The notes: generated by a model not told the origin, from the sequence alone. A stretch of DNA of 8,870 bases from Opitutales bacterium (GCA_021772595.1 JAJFLS010000663.1:1-8870); one strand, 5' to 3'. Positions 1-6,277 are shown, counted from the first letter of the stretch. A program made the numbers and translations.

Positions 1-331
1 GAATCTCCACGTCGCCGCGATGGTCGAGATTCACGTCCACATTAGCGATAAATGCCTCCCCAATTCCGACACTCGCCATCGCCTCCAAATCTTTCGTTAT
101 CCCTTCTTCTGAAATATTACCACTCACCCAATACCAGAAAACCGCAGGAGCCGTCGATCGCGGCGGCTCCGCGAAACCATTATCAAGAGAATCCGAAAAA
201 ACGCTCACGCAAAGACCAAAGCACAGCAACGCAACAATCCAGCAGTACGAAATTCGATATATTATGCCGCAACACACAGTACTATCATACAAGATTCCCA
301 CTTCAGACGAAGTACAGCCACCGGATTGCAT
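1..331 (-). CDS. Secreted GH106-like (alpha-L-rhamnosidase-type) glycoside hydrolase, N-terminal fragment
   Basis: This is the 5' part (about 110 codons) of a gene that continues beyond the left edge. The start shown is the only in-frame ATG, directly preceded by a TAA. It has no Shine-Dalgarno match and gives an unusually long 30-residue leader. In-frame GTG (301), TTG (292) or GTG (277) starts would give a more normal signal peptide. A hydrophobic stretch at about residues 27-46 (ISYCWIVALLCFGLCVSVFS) fits an export signal, so the enzyme is probably periplasmic or surface-located. After it come a PPRSTAPAVFWYW stretch, then GNISEEGITKDLEAM and GIGEAFIANVD. This order (PP, W-rich segment, GN-x-T/S-EGI, DLE-M, GIGG) is characteristic of the N-terminus of GH106 and related rhamnosidase-like enzymes. 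The catalytic region lies outside the window, so substrate and activity cannot be judged. The family call is by motif memory, not by search. Confidence 0.68.
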   Translation of the reverse strand, partial: MQSGGCTSSEVGILYDSTVCCGIIYRISYCWIVALLCFGLCVSVFSDSLDNGFAEPPRSTAPAVFWYWVSGNISEEGITKDLEAMASVGIGEAFIANVDVNLDHRGDVEI

Positions 332-433
332 TTACAAGACAGATCAATGAACCGGAATCTCATTCCGACTGAACAAAACTTTCCTCTATACCTCGAATTC
401 GCTTTAACATCGTCCGCACCCGACAAAGTCATA

Positions 434-501
434 CTGTAGCCGCGATCGCTGATCGCGGAATAGTTCACAGGACCAACCGCGATCAGCGATCGCGGCTACA
501 G
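434..501. repeat. REP-like inverted pair (BIME-like), site A
   Basis: Two 25-base arms (434-458 and 477-501) are exact reverse complements, separated by 18 bases. Each arm begins CTGTAG and then forms its own perfect hairpin: an 8-bp stem CCGCGATC/GATCGCGG around a 3-base GCT loop. The GTAG tetranucleotide sits directly 5' of each hairpin (436-439 on plus, mirrored on minus), as in REP elements recognised by TnpA_REP/RAYT transposases. The site starts 24 bases after the hisS stop and fills much of the 194-base gap before the GH106-like gene. It may also stabilise or end the hisS transcript, but it has no T-tract. The rest of this gap shows no gene that I can support. Confidence 0.85.
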
Positions 502-525
502 CGGGAATCCTGTTTGTAATCCGTC

Positions 526-1848
526 CTACCCCAGACGCTCGCGCAGCTCTAGCAGTAGACGTTCCCTGGGGATGTCCTCTTCACTTCGGTCGTTTAGGTC
601 GCGGAGCTTTACCACGCCTTTTTCGAGTTCTTCTGAGCCGTAGATCAATGCGAACCGAGCTCCGGCCGCGCTGGCCGCTTTGAACTGCTTGCCGAATCCC
701 TGGTCCTTGAACGGATAGTCCACGGAGAAACCCGACTGCCGCAATGCATTCGCATCCGCCAGCGCCGCGGCGCGTTCCGCGTCGCCGCCGATCACCAGAT
801 AAGCGTCCACCGTGTCCACGAACTTGGGCATAATTCCCCGCTCTTTCAGGATGTCGGCCAATACCACGTCGCCCATCCCGAATCCGACCGCAGGCATGTC
901 CGGGCCGCCCATCTTCTTGATCAAGTCGTTGTAGCGCCCGCCGCCAGCGAGCGCGCGATTTTCCTTCGCTCGATCGAAGGCTTCGAAAACGAATCCCGTA
1001 TAATATGCGAGCCCGCGAACGATGCTCAGGTCCATCTCGACAAATCCCGCCAGGCCCATCGCCTCCAAGCCATCGAGCAGAACGTTCCAATCATCGAGCC
1101 GCGCCTGCAGGCTTTCGCTCGCATCCGTCTCGCCGGCGAATGACGCGAACGCTTTCGAAAGTTCCGCCAAATCCCTCACCTTCAGAAAAGCGTCGATCGA
1201 CTCCCAGAGAGCCGAGTCGCGCTCGCCCGCGATGCCGCCCAGCTTCTCGCGGGCCGCCTCTTCGGGCATCCGCTCCCATTTATCGACGATCTCCAGGATC
1301 TTGGGAGAGTCCGCCTCGTAGCCTTGAGCCGCCAAGTAGAGCATCCACAGATTGCGATCGCTCAGCCGGATGAAGAAGTCGTCCTGACCCAAGCCAAATC
1401 CTTGGAGCGTCTGGATGAGCAACGATATCAGCTCCAGTTCCGCTGCCGGACCCGCCTCGCCCAGAATGTCGGCGTTCAGCTGCGTAAAGCACCGCAGTCG
1501 GCCTTTCTGCGTGCGTTCGTAACGGAAGTTGTCTCCGATGCTGAACCACTTGATCGGGCGCTTCAGAGCGTTTGCACGCGCCGCCACCATTCGTGCGAGC
1601 GTGGGCGTGAGCTCAGGGCGCAGCGAAACTTCCCGGCCGCCCTTGTCCTCGAAGCAGAATAGTTGGGACTCTATCTCGTCGCCCGACTTGGCCTTGAACA
1701 GATCGAGCGATTCGAGCACCGGACCATCGAACTCCTGAAAGCCGAAGCGACGCGCGACTTGGCGCCAGATCTGGAAAATGAATCGGCGTTCGGCAAAGGC
1801 TTCGGGATAGAATTCGCGGAAGCCGGGCAGTGACTTGAAGTTCGACAT
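526..1848 (-). CDS. hisS: Histidine--tRNA ligase (HisRS)
   Basis: This cytoplasmic class II aminoacyl-tRNA synthetase activates histidine with ATP and charges tRNA-His. Its 440 residues are close to the family's usual 420-430. The N-terminus has the expected LPGFREFYPE motif. A motif 1 region lies around residues 38-60, followed by SLRPELTPTLARMVA (75-89). Motif 2 spans about 108-130 with FRYERTQKGR followed by RCFTQLNADI. The histidine-specific motif RGLAYYTG is at 278-285. Motif 3 is at 301-326, with AGGGRYNDLI and the closing GFGMG. The C-terminal ~95 residues fit the anticodon-binding domain. Motif 2 is slightly off the common form (ERTQ for ERPQ, CFTQ for QFHQ) but keeps the catalytic arginine. 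The gene follows the HU-type gene on the same strand after a terminator hairpin. No Shine-Dalgarno sequence is visible before ATG 1848. A REP-like pair follows its stop. Confidence 0.96.
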   Translation of the reverse strand: MSNFKSLPGFREFYPEAFAERRFIFQIWRQVARRFGFQEFDGPVLESLDLFKAKSGDEIESQLFCFEDKGGREVSLRPELTPTLARMVAARANALKRPIKWFSIGDNFRYERTQKGRLRCFTQLNADILGEAGPAAELELISLLIQTLQGFGLGQDDFFIRLSDRNLWMLYLAAQGYEADSPKILEIVDKWERMPEEAAREKLGGIAGERDSALWESIDAFLKVRDLAELSKAFASFAGETDASESLQARLDDWNVLLDGLEAMGLAGFVEMDLSIVRGLAYYTGFVFEAFDRAKENRALAGGGRYNDLIKKMGGPDMPAVGFGMGDVVLADILKERGIMPKFVDTVDAYLVIGGDAERAAALADANALRQSGFSVDYPFKDQGFGKQFKAASAAGARFALIYGSEELEKGVVKLRDLNDRSEEDIPRERLLLELRERLG

Positions 1849-1862
1849 GGTTCGTTGCTAAT

Positions 1863-1885
1863 AAAAAAGGCGGCATACGCCGCCT
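1863..1885 (-). terminator. Intrinsic terminator downstream of the HU-type gene
   Basis: Read on the minus strand, this is a 7-bp stem (AGGCGGC / GCCGCCT) closed by a GTAT tetraloop and running directly into six T residues. It begins about 28 bases after the HU-type stop codon and ends only 14 bases before the hisS start codon. The plus strand has no T-tract, so it acts in one direction only. It should end the HU transcript, which raises the question of how hisS is transcribed (see the candidate promoter at 1872-1899). Confidence 0.8.
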
Positions 1886-1899
1886 GCACCAGGTGTCAA
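1872..1899 (-). promoter_or_regulatory. Candidate hisS promoter overlapping the HU terminator
   Basis: The minus strand has a perfect TTGACA -35 box (1899-1894), a 16-base spacer and a weak -10 box TATGCC (1877-1872) inside the terminator stem-loop. Initiation about 6-8 bases downstream would give a very short leader before hisS ATG 1848. The -10 matches the consensus at only three positions, so this could be chance. Read-through of the terminator is the alternative route to hisS. Confidence 0.3.
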
Positions 1900-1913
1900 G
1901 AGTTCGAGTTCGA

Positions 1914-2225
1914 CTAGAGATTTTCCAGGTTGATATCCTTAATTTTGCTTTTAAGGACTTTGCCCGCCTTGAATTTGACCACCGCACGCGTGGGGATTAC
2001 TACATCGGTTTCCGGACGGTTAGGGTTGCGCCCGACACGGGCCTTGCGCTTCTGCACCTCGAAAACACCAAAGTTTCTCAACTCCACATTTCGCCCTTCT
2101 GCCAAGGCGTCGAGAATGGTGTCCAGAGTCATCTGCACCGTCTCTTGTATTTTGCTCTGCGGAATGTCCTTCGTCTTCTCGAAAATCTTCAGAACAATAT
2201 CGCGCTTGGTAAGATTATTAGACAT
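1914..2225 (-). CDS. HU/IHF-family nucleoid DNA-binding protein
   Basis: This 103-residue protein belongs to the bacterial histone-like family, which binds and bends DNA as a dimer in the nucleoid. The first ~45 residues (LTKRDIVLKIFEK and TLDTILDALAEG) fit the helical dimer body. Residues 46-60 (NVELRNFGVFEVQKR) form the typical start of the beta saddle. The DNA-embracing arm follows at about 60-80 with GRNPNRPE, where the family usually has GRNP-x-TGE. Proline 68 is the expected intercalating residue. KFKAGKVLKSKI closes the fold. It is slightly longer than E. coli HU (90) and resembles IHF-like subunits, but HU, IHF-alpha and IHF-beta cannot be told apart here, so no symbol is given. A good Shine-Dalgarno sequence supports ATG 2225. 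It is transcribed away from the ClpX-type gene across a 79-base shared upstream region and ends in its own terminator. Confidence 0.95.
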   Translation of the reverse strand: MSNNLTKRDIVLKIFEKTKDIPQSKIQETVQMTLDTILDALAEGRNVELRNFGVFEVQKRKARVGRNPNRPETDVVIPTRAVVKFKAGKVLKSKIKDINLENL

Positions 2226-2231
2226 TATGAT

Positions 2232-2238
2232 TCCTTCT
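2232..2238 (-). promoter_or_regulatory. Ribosome binding site of the HU-type gene
   Basis: AGAAGGA on the minus strand lies six bases before ATG 2225. It is the clearest Shine-Dalgarno sequence I found in the window; most other genes here lack one. Confidence 0.75.
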
Positions 2239-2264
2239 AGAAGTTCAAAACGTTATTTCACTCT

Positions 2265-2294
2265 AACTTACTTTCACACTTTAGGTTGCGTCAA
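2265..2294 (-). promoter_or_regulatory. Candidate promoter of the HU-type gene
   Basis: In the 79-base divergent gap, the minus strand shows TTGACG (2294-2289), 18 bases of spacer and TAAGTT (2270-2265). The -35 is a 5/6 match; the -10 is only 3/6. The predicted start leaves a leader of about 30 bases containing the ribosome binding site. The gap must also hold the promoter of the ClpX-type gene, for which I could not pick boxes. Confidence 0.3.
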
Positions 2295-2304
2295 CATCAA
2301 AGCC

Positions 2305-3942
2305 ATGCAATTTCCACCGCAAATGAGTAATGATAAAGATCCCAGCGACCCAATGGAGGAGCTGAAGAAGAATTTAGACCATGTTTTCAAGCAGGGTAAG
2401 CCATTCTTCCCAATGGGAGCCGGTTTCGGCCCGCAAAGCGGCGCTGCCGCCTCAAAATCTTCCGAAACGCCCCCGAAATCCGACGAAGAGGACCCAGAAC
2501 GGGAGGAAACCCTGCGTCGAATCCACGAATTCAACCTGAAACCCAAGGAAATCCGCGACTATCTAGACCGATTCGTCATCCAACAACGCGAAGCGAAAAA
2601 AGTTATTTCCGTCGCCATTTGCGACCATTTTAACCACGTGCGGCGCTGCCTGGAAAATCCCGAGCTGAAAGAGCGGGACTACGCGAAGCAGAACATCATC
2701 ATCCTCGGGCCCACGGGCGTCGGGAAGACTTATTTGATGCGCAACGTCGCGAAACTGATTGGCGTCCCTTTCGTAAAAGCCGACGCGACCAAGTTTTCTG
2801 AAACCGGATACGTCGGCGGCGATGTCGATGACCTCGTCCGCGATCTAGTGAAAAACGCCAACGGCGACGTCGACCTCGCCCAGTACGGCATCATCTACAT
2901 CGACGAGATCGACAAGATCGCGCACAAGGGCGAAAACGGAAAAGATGTATCCGGACGCGGAGTACAGATCAATTTGCTCAAGCTGATGGAGGAGACCGAT
3001 GTCAACCTCCAAAGCCAAACCGATCTGCTCGGTCAGATGCAGGCCATGATGGATTTCCAGCAAACCGGCAAGGCGCGTAAGAAAACCATGAATACGCGCC
3101 ACGTCCTGTTCATCGTTAGCGGAGCGTTCGGTAAGCTCGGCGAATCCGTCAAGAAGCGCCTGACGCAAACCACTCTGGGATTCGGCGCCTCTCAGGCGAC
3201 CGGCGACGACGAAGATGAAGAAGAGGATTTCCTCAGCAAAGTCGAAACCCGCGACTTTATCGATTACGGCTTCGAGCCCGAGTTCGTGGGCCGCCTCCCC
3301 GTGCGCGTGGCCTGCCAACATCTCCGCTCCGCCGATTTGATGCAGATTCTCACTTCGTCCGAAGGCAGCATCCTCGCCCAGTACATCGCCGACTTCGAGG
3401 GCTACAACATCAAGCTAGATGCGACCAAGGAAGCCCTGCAGAAAGTCTCAGACAAAGCCTACAAGGAAAAGACCGGCGCCCGCGGCCTCATGACCGTTCT
3501 CGAGAAGGTTTTCCGCGATTTCAAATTCGAGCTGCCCTCCACCGGAATCAAACGCTTCGAGATCACGGATACCACCGTGGACGACCCCGCCGCCAACTTG
3601 AAGCAATTGCTCCGGGAAAACCTGTCCGAACAGCGCAGCGTGCTTACAAAGGAAGTAACGACCTACGCCCAGCGTTTCGAAGCCCAGCATGGATTCACGC
3701 TCGATTTCGACGAAGACGCCAAAATCGCCCTCGTCGAAGAAAGCCTCGATATCGACAAGACCATCCGCGCGTTGTGCGAACAGAAGTTCCGCGACTTCCA
3801 TCACGGACTCACGCTCATTTCGAGAAACACCGGACAGAAGGTTTTCCCGATTACCAAGTCCGTCGTCGAAAACTCGGAGAAGGAACTATCCGAATGGGTA
3901 GTTAAAAGCTACCGACAAGGGGAGCAAAGCTCTAGCGAATAA
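2305..3942 (+). CDS. ClpX-type AAA+ unfoldase without zinc domain, with C-terminal extension
   Basis: This 545-residue ATPase has a ClpX core. Key features are Walker A GPTGVGKT (135-142), pore loop GYVG (168-171), Walker B IIYIDE (196-201) and the second pore loop VSGRGVQ (215-221). An LGF tripeptide (291-293) matches the IGF-type loop that docks onto ClpP. The arginine-finger region is EFVGRLP (R330) and sensor 2 is GAR (391-393). It probably unfolds substrates in the cytoplasm for a ClpP-type peptidase. It is not a standard ClpX. The first ~80 residues have no cysteines, so the C4 zinc-binding domain is missing and is replaced by a low-complexity charged linker. The RKH pore motif is also not evident (ARKK instead). 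A patch of acidic residues (301-308) follows the LGF loop. About 130 residues after the small domain are extra, and 463-517 resemble the small domain itself (366-421). ATG 2323 is an alternative start; neither start has a strong Shine-Dalgarno sequence. HslU is less likely because its I-domain is absent. Confidence 0.88.
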   Translation: MQFPPQMSNDKDPSDPMEELKKNLDHVFKQGKPFFPMGAGFGPQSGAAASKSSETPPKSDEEDPEREETLRRIHEFNLKPKEIRDYLDRFVIQQREAKKVISVAICDHFNHVRRCLENPELKERDYAKQNIIILGPTGVGKTYLMRNVAKLIGVPFVKADATKFSETGYVGGDVDDLVRDLVKNANGDVDLAQYGIIYIDEIDKIAHKGENGKDVSGRGVQINLLKLMEETDVNLQSQTDLLGQMQAMMDFQQTGKARKKTMNTRHVLFIVSGAFGKLGESVKKRLTQTTLGFGASQATGDDEDEEEDFLSKVETRDFIDYGFEPEFVGRLPVRVACQHLRSADLMQILTSSEGSILAQYIADFEGYNIKLDATKEALQKVSDKAYKEKTGARGLMTVLEKVFRDFKFELPSTGIKRFEITDTTVDDPAANLKQLLRENLSEQRSVLTKEVTTYAQRFEAQHGFTLDFDEDAKIALVEESLDIDKTIRALCEQKFRDFHHGLTLISRNTGQKVFPITKSVVENSEKELSEWVVKSYRQGEQSSSE

Positions 3943-3958
3943 TTTTCTAGTCCGAGGC

Positions 3959-4013
3959 TGTAGGAGCTTGCTTGCAGGCGATAAAACCAATCGCCTGCGA
4001 ACAGGTTCCTACA
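3959..4013. repeat. REP-like inverted pair, site B
   Basis: Arms 3959-3981 (plus) and 4013-3991 (minus) both start TGTAGGA and end GCAGGCGA, matching at 19 of 23 positions across a 9-base spacer. Each arm can fold alone. The left arm forms GCTTGC/GCAGGC with one G-T wobble and a TT loop. The right arm forms CCTG/CAGG around a TTCG loop. The T-to-C difference in the stem turns the wobble into a Watson-Crick pair. The element starts 16 bases after the ClpX-type stop and ends 21 bases before ubiE. Its hairpin family is shared with site C. Confidence 0.78.
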
Positions 4014-4034
4014 AGACGAATCGCACACTCTCCC

Positions 4035-4730
4035 ATGCCCGACGCTTCAAAAGTCAATTCGATGTTCGCCCGAATCGCGTCGAAGTACGACTTGGCCAAC
4101 CGAATGCTCAGCTTCGGCATCGACCGGATCTGGCGAAACCGGCTCGTAGAGGAAGTGGATGTTCGCAACCCCGAGACTGTCGTCGATCTCGCGACCGGTA
4201 GCGGCGATGTCGCCTTCGCCCTCAGAGCGGATCTTCCCGATTCTACGCGGATCAAAGCGCTCGACTTCTGCGCTCCGATGATAGAGGAGGCCAAGCGGAA
4301 ACAGGTCGCCTTGAATGAGCCCCGGATCGAGTTCGGCGTCGGCGATATTCTAGAGCTGCCCCTGGACGAAAACAGCTCCGACGCTATCACCATTTCCTTC
4401 GGCTATCGAAATCTCGAAGATCGCCACAAAGGCCTGCTCGAAATGATGCGTGTCCTGAAATCGGATACCGGCCATCTGTTCATTCTGGAATTCTCGCAGC
4501 CGCATCCTCTGTATCGACCTTTCTACTACTTCTACCTAAAGTGCGTGATGCCGTTTTTCGCGAGCCTGATCACGAGAGACCTCGAAGCCTACAAGTATCT
4601 TTGCAGCTCGATCGAGTCCTTTCCTGATCGCGCCGGAATCACGCGCGAATTGGAGGACGCCGGATTTCGCGATGTAATCGCGATCCCCATGGCCCTCGGC
4701 AGCGTAGCGCTCCACATCGGCAGAGCGTGA
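4035..4730 (+). CDS. ubiE: Demethylmenaquinone/ubiquinone C-methyltransferase (UbiE/MenG)
   Basis: This 231-residue SAM-dependent methyltransferase catalyses the C-methylation step of quinone synthesis. In this type of bacterium it is most likely demethylmenaquinone to menaquinone, so menG/menH naming would also fit; the quinone type is inferred. The start ATG 4035 gives MPDASKVNSMFARIASKYD, the usual N-terminus. Family signature 1 is seen as YDLANRMLSFGIDRIW (18-33). SAM motif I is VVDLATGSGDV (49-59), followed by the acidic residue of LDFCAPMIEEA (76-86) and GDILELP (103-109). FGYRNLEDR (122-130) matches the conserved FG-RN segment, and HLFILEFSQP is at 147-156. Length is typical. The reading frame stays open upstream to 3972, but those codons lie in the REP-like site B, so that start is rejected. 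No Shine-Dalgarno sequence is visible. It may be co-transcribed with the ClpX-type gene 92 bases upstream. Confidence 0.94.
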   Translation: MPDASKVNSMFARIASKYDLANRMLSFGIDRIWRNRLVEEVDVRNPETVVDLATGSGDVAFALRADLPDSTRIKALDFCAPMIEEAKRKQVALNEPRIEFGVGDILELPLDENSSDAITISFGYRNLEDRHKGLLEMMRVLKSDTGHLFILEFSQPHPLYRPFYYFYLKCVMPFFASLITRDLEAYKYLCSSIESFPDRAGITRELEDAGFRDVIAIPMALGSVALHIGRA

Positions 4731-4753
4731 GGGAATAGCGACGGTTCGCCGAA

Positions 4754-4781
4754 TGCAGGAGCCTGCTTGCAGGCTCCTGCA
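4754..4781. repeat. Single REP-like perfect palindrome, site C
   Basis: A 13-base arm (4754-4766) is followed by a TT loop and its exact complement (4769-4781). The core AGGAGCCTGCTTGCAGGC is the same hairpin as the left arm of site B with the wobble pair corrected. The stem extends further outward, and the head reads TGCAGGAG instead of TGTAGGAG. It lies 23 bases after the ubiE stop, between convergent ubiE and a sulfatase gene. It could act as a two-way transcript end, but no T-run follows on either strand. Confidence 0.8.
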
Positions 4782-4799
4782 ATTGAAAGTAAGTGCTTT

Positions 4800-4822
4800 A
4801 ATCAGATTCTATCCATCTGATT
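4800..4822 (+). terminator. Weak candidate terminator between convergent ubiE and sulfatase genes
   Basis: AATCAGAT (4800-4807) and ATCTGATT (4815-4822) form an 8-bp, AT-rich stem with a 7-base loop. On the plus strand it is followed by a pyrimidine-rich TCTCTTC tail, which could help end the ubiE transcript. On the minus strand it lies 5 bases past the sulfatase stop but lacks a T-run. The stem is clear; the terminator function is a guess. Confidence 0.35.
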
Positions 4823-4827
4823 TCTCT

Positions 4828-6276
4828 TCAATCATTAGGACGGACAGCCCCTTGATTCGCCAACTGCGGCATTGTCGCCAGAAATCGGAGATATTCCTTT
4901 TTCAATTGTTCAACAACTTCAGGGTGACTAGCAGAAACATCGACTGACTCGGTTGAATCGTTCGCTAAATTGAACAGCGGGAAATCGTTGTCGAATTTCT
5001 CGGGCACTATACCCGGATACTGCATGGAATTTGGCTGCTCTGACTGAGCGATAATAGTCACCCCGTTAGGCCACGTCGGATCTACCCAATCCGGATCAAG
5101 ATCCCGAGCTGAGAGATATCGTGGTTTCGCTAAGTATAGCTTCCAATCGCCATCGCGGATCGTGACAGTCTCCTCGTTATGAGCGCTATAAATTGGCGGG
5201 CGTGACTTTCGGTTTCCCTTCAGAATCTCTACAATATTCTCGCCGTCAATCACGAGCCCGTCCGGCAACTTGACTCCGGTCAAATCCAACAGCGTAGGAA
5301 AAAGATCTAATGACCATAGTGGCGTGGAAAGCGTACGGCCCTTCGGGAAAAAAGCTGGATATCGAATAATAAACGGCACCCGAATCCCGCCTTCCCAAGG
5401 AGTCGACTTCTTCCCCTTGAATCCTCCGGAACTTCCACCGAAATGAGGGCCGTTGTCCGACATGAATATGACAATGGTGTTTTCGAGGATACCGTTAGCC
5501 TCTAAGGTTTCTACAATCTTCCCTACAGACCAGTCCAGCTCCCGGATGACATCATGGTACAAATCATCGGGAGTCTCAGGCGTATAGAACGCGTCCGACG
5601 CCGCAAGTGGCTTGTGCGGCATGGCGTGAGGCAAGTAGAGGAAAAATGGGCGGTCGCGATTCCGCTCGATAAAATCCACCGCTTTATCCGTGTATTTTTG
5701 AGTAAGATATCTTTGGTCGACGGGATTCTCCGCGATCTCGGTATTCTCAATTATTTGAATGGGGAGCATATCATTGGAATAGAGAATTCCGAAATATTCA
5801 TCAAAACCATGATTTACAGGATACGACGGTTCCTTGTGGCCTAGATGCCACTTTCCAATGCACGAGGTTGCGTATCCTTTATTCTGATACACTTCGCCCA
5901 AAGTTAACTCATCAGCTCGAATTCCTATATTATCGATATTGTAGTCGCCCTTATCCGGATGCGGATTTCGCGTCATCCCATTACGAAGCGGAAAACGTCC
6001 CGTTAGCAGTCCAGCCCGAGAGGCCGCGCAATAGGGAGCCACCACATAGAAATCGGTCGCCCGAACGCCTTCGGCTGCCAATTGATCGATATGGGGAGTG
6101 CGATACTCGGTTTGACCGTAGCAGGAAAGGTCCCCATAACCGAGGTCATCCGCGAGGATGAGCACGACATTGAGGGAATCAACTGTTTGATCGGTTTCAG
6201 CAATTCCTTTGGAACAGAACCCAATCAGAATCGAAAAAGAGGATAGGAGAAGGATTCGATTCGCGACAGATGCCAT
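4828..6276 (-). CDS. Secreted type I (formylglycine) sulfatase, distal gene of pair
   Basis: This 482-residue alkaline-phosphatase-superfamily sulfatase would hydrolyse sulfate esters, probably on a polysaccharide, outside the cytoplasm. ATG 6276 gives a signal peptide (residues 1 to about 26, with hydrophobic LLLSSFSILIGF). Metal ligands appear as LADDLGYGD (41-49). The formylglycine site is PYCAASRAGLLTGR with C83 and R87. GKWHLG is at 141-146, HAMPH at 217-221, SDNGPH at 273-278, and lysines of GGFKGKK at 284-290. The active-site motif is C-x-A-S-R, not the commoner C-x-P-S-R. The frame is open upstream to 6387, but that start would overlap the preceding gene by 110 bases and put a basic leader before the signal peptide. 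The start lies one base after the TAA of the upstream sulfatase and has no Shine-Dalgarno sequence, so translational coupling is likely. The exact substrate and S1 subfamily cannot be read from motifs. Confidence 0.93.
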   Translation of the reverse strand: MASVANRILLLSSFSILIGFCSKGIAETDQTVDSLNVVLILADDLGYGDLSCYGQTEYRTPHIDQLAAEGVRATDFYVVAPYCAASRAGLLTGRFPLRNGMTRNPHPDKGDYNIDNIGIRADELTLGEVYQNKGYATSCIGKWHLGHKEPSYPVNHGFDEYFGILYSNDMLPIQIIENTEIAENPVDQRYLTQKYTDKAVDFIERNRDRPFFLYLPHAMPHKPLAASDAFYTPETPDDLYHDVIRELDWSVGKIVETLEANGILENTIVIFMSDNGPHFGGSSGGFKGKKSTPWEGGIRVPFIIRYPAFFPKGRTLSTPLWSLDLFPTLLDLTGVKLPDGLVIDGENIVEILKGNRKSRPPIYSAHNEETVTIRDGDWKLYLAKPRYLSARDLDPDWVDPTWPNGVTIIAQSEQPNSMQYPGIVPEKFDNDFPLFNLANDSTESVDVSASHPEVVEQLKKEYLRFLATMPQLANQGAVRPND

Positions 6277-6277
6277 T

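Noticed and set aside
143..172. Imperfect hairpin with GGAGCCG and CGGCTCC arms
   Set aside because: It falls inside the GH106-like coding frame (Pro/Ala/Arg codons) and has no GTAG head or partner, so it is probably chance.
52..372. Plus-strand open frame of 106 codons at the left edge
   Set aside because: It lies opposite the signal-peptide and GH106-like coding frame, has low-complexity Ser/Pro/Arg content and no recognisable domain.
442..493. GCGATCGC octamers matching the cyanobacterial HIP1 sequence
   Set aside because: They occur only as part of the REP-like stems (442-449 and 486-493). Nothing else in the window suggests a cyanobacterium.
1005..1373. Plus-strand open frames across hisS
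   Set aside because: They are antisense shadows of a well-conserved HisRS frame, rich in Arg/Ser/Pro as expected from the complement.
1930..2304. Upstream extension of the ClpX-type frame by 125 codons
   Set aside because: It runs antisense through the HU-type gene and has no ClpX-like content. ATG 2305 or 2323 gives a sensible N-terminus.
3448..3804. Minus-strand open frames across the ClpX-type gene
   Set aside because: Antisense shadows of the ATPase frame with no recognisable domain.
3972..4034. Upstream start of the ubiE frame
   Set aside because: These 21 codons are largely the REP-like element at 3959-4013, and the family's N-terminus begins at ATG 4035.
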